Shown here: positions 8,022 to 13,998 of the stretch, in pieces
How the letters are laid out: each line of letters starts with the position of its first letter
How positions within the stretch are numbered: the first letter of the stretch is position 1
Source: Phoronis ovalis
Lineage: Eukaryota; Phoronida; Phoronidae
Direction of reading: 5' to 3'
Length of the DNA stretch: 13,998 nt
NCBI GenBank assembly: GCA_028565635.1
Contig: JAOXYB010034907.1
Location: 1 to 13,998 of the forward strand
The notes under the pieces: model-generated
The model's database searches: none
Told to the model about the DNA's origin: nothing
Seen by the model: the letters and a program-made list of their open reading frames with translations, nothing else
Position numbers and translations under genes: made by a program

Positions 8022-8846
8022 TTATTCTAATGCCTCTCGTAGGTATTCTTTGACTCTGTTTGGGAGGGGAAGCTCATCTATATCATTTTCTTGTTGGAGA
8101 GATTTTATAATTGAGTTCCTACACCTATCTTGTAGATTAAAATAGGCTCTTCTTGAAGCACCTAATGTCATTTCTGTTTTTGCTGCAGTTGAACAAACAA
8201 TAGGATACAAATCTTCGTCCAATTTATTCAGTCCAGTAAAGGCTACTCCTAAGTTGACACCGTCTTTGAAAAACGTGAGAGTGCCTTGACTCCAATCAAA
8301 TAAAAGACCTATCGTTGTTGCTTCATTTTCTCTGAATGGTTTTGTAAATTGTCTCCATTTTCCGTTATGCCATAGTAGTCCTTTATGAGAGAGTCCCCAG
8401 CTCTGATCATCTTCCCCTAACATGTTTACGAAGGCATCTATGTGTAGTCTAGCGCGTTTTGTACCTATACCAAACATCATGCTGGTTCCAAATATCCTTT
8501 GTGATACTTTTATTTCCCAATAATATCTCCCGTAGTTCAAAATTCTAGTTCCTCTAACCCCTGCAGTACCGTTGCTCCAGTTTGGATGGAAATGTGCCGT
8601 TTGTTGAGTATTACCATATAATCTAACTTCGTGAGATTTGTCATATTTATTCCATGTCCATTTGTCATCACAACCACCATGTAATATCGTTGGCATATTA
8701 TTGGAGTCACAATTCTCCAAATTTGATGGGTTATTTTCTTGGAAGTGTAAACGACGTTTCTTTCTTGAATGACGGGAAGATGTAGACGACACCACAGCAC
8801 GATTTGTAGGAGCTGAAGTCATGGAAGTATCACTGGTTCTTTTCAT
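8022..8846 (-). CDS. SPSB3: SPRY domain-containing SOCS box protein 3-like
   Basis: SPSB proteins are substrate receptors of Elongin B/C-Cullin-5 E3 ubiquitin ligases; vertebrate SPSB3 is reported to target SNAI1 and nuclear cGAS. The 274-residue protein has a Ser/Thr-rich N-terminus, a basic NLS-like cluster SRKKRR (27-32), and a SPRY/B30.2 domain (about 63-230) with GTAGVRGT (94-101), YYWEIK, GIGT, SWGL (149-152), GTLTFFKDG and LYPIVCSTAA. A C-terminal SOCS box follows, with BC box LQDRCRNSI (238-246) and Cul5-type ELPLP (258-262). LPLP plus the C-terminal helix point to SPSB3 over SPSB1/2/4. It is shorter than human SPSB3 (about 355), which has longer ends. An in-frame TAG (about 8940) precedes the first ATG; Kozak context is weak (T at -3), so Met9 is an alternative. 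The whole coding region is one exon. Confidence 0.9.
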   Translation of the reverse strand: MKRTSDTSMTSAPTNRAVVSSTSSRHSRKKRRLHFQENNPSNLENCDSNNMPTILHGGCDDKWTWNKYDKSHEVRLYGNTQQTAHFHPNWSNGTAGVRGTRILNYGRYYWEIKVSQRIFGTSMMFGIGTKRARLHIDAFVNMLGEDDQSWGLSHKGLLWHNGKWRQFTKPFRENEATTIGLLFDWSQGTLTFFKDGVNLGVAFTGLNKLDEDLYPIVCSTAAKTEMTLGASRRAYFNLQDRCRNSIIKSLQQENDIDELPLPNRVKEYLREALE

Positions 8847-9600
8847 GGAGACTATCTTTAAAATATCATCAATAATATAAAACGTATCGTATATAAAAAC
8901 GGCTGCTTTTGTCTTTGTTCCAAAGCCGTGTGTGCTTAACTATAGTAGCGTGTGTTATTATCGATCGTTTCAAATGTGTGTCACTCAAATAAATATGGCG
9001 TTGCGTCAGTCAGCCTACTTTTGAACTTTGTGTCTGATAATTATAATATAAACACGATGTTGTCCATCGATTCACGACACTTTTCCTGTTCGAAACTGTC
9101 TGCATCACCTTCCACAGATATCTAACTGAAACTGGCGATTTACTCCGGCAATATATAAAAAATCAATTTGAGTCATGTAACATCAAATCGAATAAAATGC
9201 ATATACAGTTTTGTTCACTTCAGGTAAAAATGTCAAAGAATCTCCAGTGATTATTAATATCGACGAAATGGAAAAAATATTTTTTTCTGAAGTCTACCTA
9301 CGTCAGTGCAGCGTGTTCTCCTAAGCTATGATATATATATATATATATATATATATCCTAGTCCTAAGTAACACAGACCAGGTCGTCGTACGTGTCTGTT
9401 GGCCGAGTGGCTGGCCGCAGAATAAATCGATGACACGATTGCTGTCTTTTAAACCCCAGAATTGATTACGTTAGGAACAGCTGATCCACTGTTTATTTAA
9501 AGCTCCAGGACTTTTAAATATGTCCTCGTTAAACACATTCGCGTGCTGGGTCGACGGCTGTATAAATAAAATTAGGCAAAATTGGCCAATCATAGCGATT
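8847..9600 (-). other. SPSB3-like upstream region / 5' UTR and promoter candidate
   Basis: This stretch has no recognisable coding sequence. It contains the (AT)13 tract and, at 9581-9590, the 10-bp palindrome ATTGGCCAAT, which gives a CCAAT box on both strands. On the minus strand a TTTAAATAA element (about 9490-9498) sits about 85 bp downstream of it, a TATA-like spacing. A plus-strand TATAAATAAA is at 9561-9570. Which, if any, marks the SPSB3 start site cannot be told from sequence alone. Confidence 0.3.
9331..9356. repeat. (AT)13 microsatellite
   Basis: Twenty-six bases of perfect AT dinucleotide repeat, about 485 bp upstream of the SPSB3 start codon. Likely length-polymorphic. Confidence 0.97.
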
Positions 9601-10842
9601 TAACCTGCCAAACAAAGCCATGCTGATCTATTGTCTCCGTCCCCTATATGGAATATTAAAATGATATACTATTGTATACAAATGCTTTGTGCGGTTAAGA
9701 AGTTTATGTATATACATTAAACGAGGACGTACGACACTCGCGTGCCAGTAACAATGGTTTTGATTGGATATACGGGTCTGAGGGCTGGGAATAACAGATG
9801 GTCAATATATTGGTAGACAGTTGTGCGATAAGATATAACAATCCGGATTTATATATTAATTTCCATGTCTGAACTTTCTGAAGTAATATATGGAATTTTC
9901 ATAGAACATTTTTCTTTAATTTCTAATAATGAAAATAATATGATTGTCCGTTATTTTTAAGACATATAATTTTAAAAAATCTATTTCTCTTGTAACAAAA
10001 AGTAAAATAACTAGCAAAATGTGCTATTTTTTCAGATTTTAAGTTCAATAATTATATGCTTTCGGTAAGTCAATTTTCTTCTTTTATTAAAATTTTGCCA
10101 ATAGTAGGCTAGACATTTAACGTGATTGAATCGAATATTCTGTAGAACATTAATTTCCTTGATGTGATACGTGTAAATAATCCTATGCCCATGTCTCCCT
10201 GCAATTTTGTTCCCTGTTTTGTGTACTAGAATTATTGATTTTTTATGCCGTTAATTCACAGTTAATGCTATATATGATGGTGAGAGTCTCAAAGTTCCAC
10301 TTAATTTAACTTTATGCAGACTGTGCATGTCACTTGAAATATGACACAGAAATAAAGTAATTGAAGTATCGATGTTGCGGATCGAATGTCTTACGTATGT
10401 TCTTGTCAGTTTATACTTAGAGTTTTATATATCCTAGGTTTATATATGTAGATTTATGTTGCGTTTATAAGTCTAATTGCAGAAATGTGTGTATATGGTA
10501 GTGAACCATGCATGCCAGTATTCAGATAATTTAAGTGTTTAAAGTAGGCTTTAAAGTATTTTTTTCTAGTCACATCAATATTGCAAATATTATACTTTCA
10601 TATTTAGCAAAAAAACCCTTAAAAATATAGGTTGAAGAGGCCTCAGAAAATAATTACCTGTATGATATATTGGTATAGAAATTTACTAAGTTTTTCCTAG
10701 AAGTTATTAACACATGGCAGTGCTTTTTATAAGTTACAGAAGAAAACTTTGATTTGTACTACTTCATATAAATACTACTTTATTATGGCATTGTTCAATA
10801 TCGATCTTTTTTCATAATTGAATGCATTATTTGAATAGTAAG

Positions 10843-10949
10843 CAGATGTCACACATGCCGCATGCATCTGTAAACAATGCCCGGATGATTATCAAAGGTG
10901 GTGATAACGAGGCTCAGTGACACATGTCCACCTGTTTGGAGGCGGTGTG
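10843..10949. promoter_or_regulatory. Candidate cis-regulatory module (motif cluster)
   Basis: In about 107 bp, GC-richer than its surroundings, there are E-boxes CAGATG (10843-10848), CATCTG (10865-10870) and CACCTG (10929-10934), a forkhead site TGTAAACA (10869-10876), a TCF/LEF-type ATCAAAGG (10891-10898), two inverted GATA sites TTATCA (10889-10894) and TGATAA (10902-10907), and a T-box half site GGTGTG (10944-10949). The motifs are directly visible; enhancer activity is inference. Confidence 0.35.
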
Positions 10950-12482
10950 GTATACATGCACTAATTTACAAGATACAAAGGAATAGAAAATATAGTACAA
11001 AAATTGAATAATTTTTACTAATTATGTGATTCTAATTTTAATATACAACAATACTATAAGCGAAATATTATAGATAAGAAAAATAGGAAGAAACAAAATG
11101 GTATCCATAGGTTACAATTGACGTGGTTAGTCCCCGGGGTTAGCTTAGCATTTGGAATTACTTTTACAAGTTAAATTGAACTTGTTGCCACCCATAAATT
11201 ATAACAAATAATAGAAAGCGATAAAAATAAACACATTTTTGAAAAAACATTTTACCGGTAAATCGTGACAATTTATTGATCTAGTACTATTTAATCTCAG
11301 TATGGAGTATCCTCCAACTTTCTAAGTGATTTTGTATTTCACTGGTTTATCTGCATGCAACTTAATTTCCTTAGATGTCTTGCATCCCACTCGCACGTAC
11401 ATAATATCTTTACGCGTTGCCACAAGAATATTTATTAAGCTGGCAAAACTATATTATACTACAATAATAATAATTCAGAAATTTGTTTTTGTTAGTTTGT
11501 TAGTATGTATTTAGTGATACCTTTACGAAATAATAAATAAACATAACTTTGTTTTGCCAAAACAAGGATTATATTTGAAGCATTTTGAGAATTCTTTTGT
11601 ATGTAGAAGAAAAATAAAATTGTTTTATAACTTTGTAATTGTTTGTGTATATAATGAGATCAGAATTTGTACCCATTCAGTTATTAAAAAAAGATTTGCA
11701 GCAATCAAGTTACCTTATCAAATTTAGTTACAAGGAAGATATTTTTTTGGAAGATTATTCAAAAAGTGACAGTTCTTTTACAAAATAACTATAATTTAGT
11801 CAAATCGAATGAATATTCATTCTGATAGTGTTTTTATACAATCATTATAAAAGTTTAAAACTTGATTTACAACATAAAAGTATAAACCATGGTCATATAA
11901 TGATATGTCTAAATGAACTCAAAGTTTGAGTATGTCAGTTTCTATAATAAAGTGTCACATTATAATTTTGTATTTATATTTGTTTTATAATATAATTTTA
12001 TATTCATATGTTTCGATGTAAAACCGTCTAGTGGTTGCCACTATGCACCGGTAGTACTGACAGCCGTTAATTGCTAATAATTATTAGATTATTTACATTG
12101 TTTGTTTATTCTGCGGTTCACATAAACTGACACTTCATTCTAATCTTTAATAGATATTGTAATCGTTGTATGTGTATTCAACATGTCTTTGTTGATTAGC
12201 TATAAGGGTAATATTACAGGTGACTGATGCCGAACAGTGTGTCGCCTGCCTTGTATTGTATTGTATTTTTGGCCAATACATGGTCAGTAACTTGGACAGG
12301 TGACCGTACACAGTGGCTATTAGCAGCAAGCTGTGACACCTATGAAAATTCATGCATGTCCAATACAATTATCAATCATTGTATATTAAATTATAAATTT
12401 GTACAAGCATATGTTTCTATGCATAAAAGCTATATGCCAGAATAATTAAACATGTTTTTTGTTTTATTTAGTTCGTGACATT

Positions 12483-12547
12483 AAAAACCACATTTTGTAT
12501 TACGAATGAAAACATTCGGATTCCTCCTGCGTTTTCCTCTGGTTTTT
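12483..12547. repeat. Nested inverted repeat
   Basis: Outer arms AAAAACCA (12483-12490) and TGGTTTTT (12540-12547) enclose a perfect 6-bp hairpin CGAATG-AAAA-CATTCG (12503-12518). Possibly a small foldback element remnant. Confidence 0.5.
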
Positions 12548-13309
12548 GTTAAGAATAGAATTAGAGCTGAATTTTGTATAATAAATATTGATCAATATTG
12601 TGGGTATGTAAAAAGACCAATTATACACATTGCCCTGTGGTATATACGGTTAGGAATATTAATATGATCACACAAACACCTGGTTTATAGCCGTTTTTAC
12701 ACATCCTAGCAGGAGCACATACTGATTACTGTGCTCTAAATGAAGGATAATTATATATCATATTTTCGTGGACTTTTTATAAATCTTAGACCAAACTGGG
12801 ATATAAACAAAACTGAGAATGTTTTTTACAACACGGGGCAATACCCCAGGCACGGTAATACAGTCAAATAATACCGAGGATATTATTTATTTACTATTTA
12901 ATATTTATGGCGGGGTGATGATTTAGTTGCTTTGCTAATATATTAAAGGTTGTATTATTAAATAATGAAATAAATCATTTTGTGAACTAATTATTTTCTA
13001 CCCTAAACAAATCTAATATCATCGAGGTACAGTGTAATCATGAACCATTGCCATTGTTCACATTTTCCTTTGTACTCGTTCTCTTGCTCGTTCGTTATTC
13101 TTGTAGAGACCCCTTGCGGCCAAATCAGATTTGTTTCAATCATTTTAATAATAAAGAAAAACAGGGATTAATTGAAAATCAAATAAAAACATAAACTTCT
13201 GAACAATGCTAACATGATTAACTACAGACAATTCTGAAAACCAAGTTGTTTCCGATGGTACGACATACGACATTAGTACCCAATGGCGATTTGCCGTAAA
13301 ACGTTCAAG

Positions 13310-13498
13310 ATGGCTGGTCATGGACATAGTCACGGGGGTGGATGTGATCACGACCATGATAAGGTGGATTCTATGGGTGACGCATTTAGTCTATATCTGA
13401 AAATCGATACAGAGAAAGTCCAATGTTTAAATGAATCCGAAGATGGATCAGGAAAATTCGTATTCAAGCCCTGGGACAAGAGGTTAGACAGGGATAAG
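13310..13498 (+). CDS. PITHD1: PITH domain-containing protein 1, first coding exon (3'-partial)
   Basis: PITHD1 proteins carry the PITH (proteasome-interacting thioredoxin C-terminal) domain. Human PITHD1 is linked to proteasome function and to RUNX1-dependent megakaryocyte differentiation. The exon encodes 63 residues: a His/Gly-rich start (MAGHGHSHGGG), an acidic His stretch (DHDHD), then the beginning of the PITH domain with LYLKIDTEKVQCLNES, GSG and VFKPWDKRLDR, close to the human protein in the same order. The start at 13310 is preferred: it aligns with the family start and has a good Kozak context (A at -3, G at +4). An in-frame ATG at 13283 would add nine residues but has C at -3. The exon ends AAG|GTATTT at 13498 (phase 0). 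Continuing past it gives sequence unlike PITHD1 and a stop at 13604-13606. The rest of the gene lies beyond the window. Confidence 0.93.
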
Positions 13499-13998
13499 GT
13501 ATTTCATTTCTTTGTACAATTGTCAATTTGCAGTACTTTTAATATGAAACAGGCGAAACCTCAAGGCGAGCTCGGATATACTTGTATTGACTTCCGAAAT
13601 GCCTAGCTATTCGTGATTAACGTTTCTTCCGGACGTTTCTGTCTTTTAGTGAATGACAGCGCGAGTTTCGAATCACGAGCGCTGCTGATGCTGCAAAGCA
13701 TGATATATGTCAGATATGCTTTCGGCTGTTGAGTTTATTTGATTCTCATAAAATTAGTACTTATTTTGTTGTTTAATTTTATATGTGTGGCGACAAACTG
13801 TGCAAATTTGAAAACAGCTGAGGTTTCTAAAAATTGATGTATTTTTGTATCTTTGTACAATGTAGTGTTAAGCTGTTGAAATTGTCGAACATTGTTCATG
13901 CATTATCTGTGGTCGTTTAACCATACCTGCCAACCCATTTGTGTTGAAAAGAGGTAGGTTTGCGAACGGGTGCGCGTGTGCCTTCGGCACACGCGTAT
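13499..13998 (+). other. PITHD1: PITHD1 intron 1 (start)
   Basis: This is intron sequence after the GTATTT donor; no second exon resembling the continuing PITH domain is seen before the window ends. It holds inverted repeats: TCGTGATT (13611-13618) with AATCACGA (13671-13678), enclosing a CTGTC/GACAG pair. From about 13921 a GC-richer segment begins, ending in a strong hairpin. Confidence 0.7.
13973..13995. repeat. GC-rich perfect hairpin at the window end
   Basis: CGCGTGTGCC (13973-13982) and GGCACACGCG (13986-13995) are perfect complements around a TTC loop. The GC content is far above the surroundings. With the preceding segment (CCATACCTGCCAACCC at 13921-13936) it may be the edge of an interspersed repeat, but the window ends within it. 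Confidence 0.75.

Larger units (their letters stand above)
9601..13282. other. Intergenic region between SPSB3 and PITHD1
   Basis: About 3.7 kb of AT-rich DNA with only short chance open frames. I see no conserved protein segment, tRNA or transposon ORF. Notable local structure: a motif-dense GC-richer island (10843-10949), a short TAGTGG-TTG-CCACTA stem-loop (near 12029-12043), a (GTATT)3 run (near 12253-12267) and a nested inverted repeat (12483-12547). The last 100-200 bp before 13283 should include the PITHD1 promoter and 5' UTR, but no core promoter motif is clear. Confidence 0.6.

Noticed and set aside
8537-8800. 87-codon minus-strand frame overlapping SPSB3
   Set aside because: It is a different frame within the SPSB3 coding exon with no recognisable similarity: a shadow.
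9400-9410. tRNA-Ser/Leu-like A box TGGCCGAGTGG
   Set aside because: It fits the A-box consensus, but there is no B box (GGTTCGANNCC) at the right distance and no cloverleaf, so neither a tRNA nor a tRNA-derived SINE can be supported.
12019-12029. Second CTCF-like motif (CCACTAGACGG on the minus strand)
   Set aside because: It has a core mismatch and A/T-rich flanks; too weak to call.
13283-13309. Upstream in-frame ATG for PITHD1
   Set aside because: Start context is weaker (C at -3) and the nine extra residues have no counterpart in the family; kept only as an alternative.
13499-13606. Continuation of the PITHD1 frame past 13498
   Set aside because: The translated sequence stops resembling PITHD1 exactly at a GT donor, so it is intron read-through.

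Overview
The window looks like nuclear DNA from a bilaterian invertebrate. It is AT-rich (roughly two thirds A+T by eye), with small exons, U2-type GT-AG introns, AATAAA-type poly(A) signals, and three conserved eukaryotic genes with long non-coding stretches between them. Protein wording and gene density fit a lophotrochozoan such as a bivalve or gastropod mollusc, but that is inference only. There is no sign of bacterial operons, CRISPR arrays, or an intact transposase or reverse transcriptase.

Layout: (1) 1-103 is a long foldback (MITE-like) inverted repeat. (2) 941-3595 (+) holds six 3'-terminal coding exons of EIF3H, the h subunit of translation initiation factor 3; its first coding exon lies upstream of the window. 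(3) 3596 to about 5440 is the probable EIF3H 3' UTR and flank. (4) 5414-5461 is a compact candidate bidirectional poly(A) site with facing AATAAA hexamers. (5) About 5430-8021 (-) is a probable long 3' UTR of the SPSB3-like gene. (6) 8022-8846 (-) is a single-exon SPSB3-like gene (SPRY domain plus SOCS box, a Cullin-5 E3 ligase substrate receptor). (7) 8847-13282 is upstream and intergenic DNA with a microsatellite and one motif-dense GC-richer island. (8) 13310-13498 (+) is the first coding exon of PITHD1, followed by intron sequence to the end.

The most interesting signal is not a protein. Within about 820 bp (5886-6702), on the strand antisense to SPSB3, lie three strings that look like mature miR-92/miR-310-family microRNAs, all in one orientation. 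None has a hairpin partner arm, so they are not miRNA genes. Read on the minus strand they are highly complementary miR-92-family target sites in the distal SPSB3 3' UTR: full seed matches, a central mismatch region, and GGCCGG-type 3' pairing. That is the architecture of target-directed miRNA degradation (TDMD) triggers. One site carries two abutting seed matches. Three Pumilio-type elements and two AU-rich stretches are interleaved. A proximal AATAAA at 7018-7023 could make a short isoform lacking the whole block.

The three genes have unrelated jobs (translation initiation, ubiquitin ligase targeting, PITH-domain protein). EIF3H and SPSB3 are tail-to-tail; SPSB3 and PITHD1 are head-to-head but about 4.5 kb apart.
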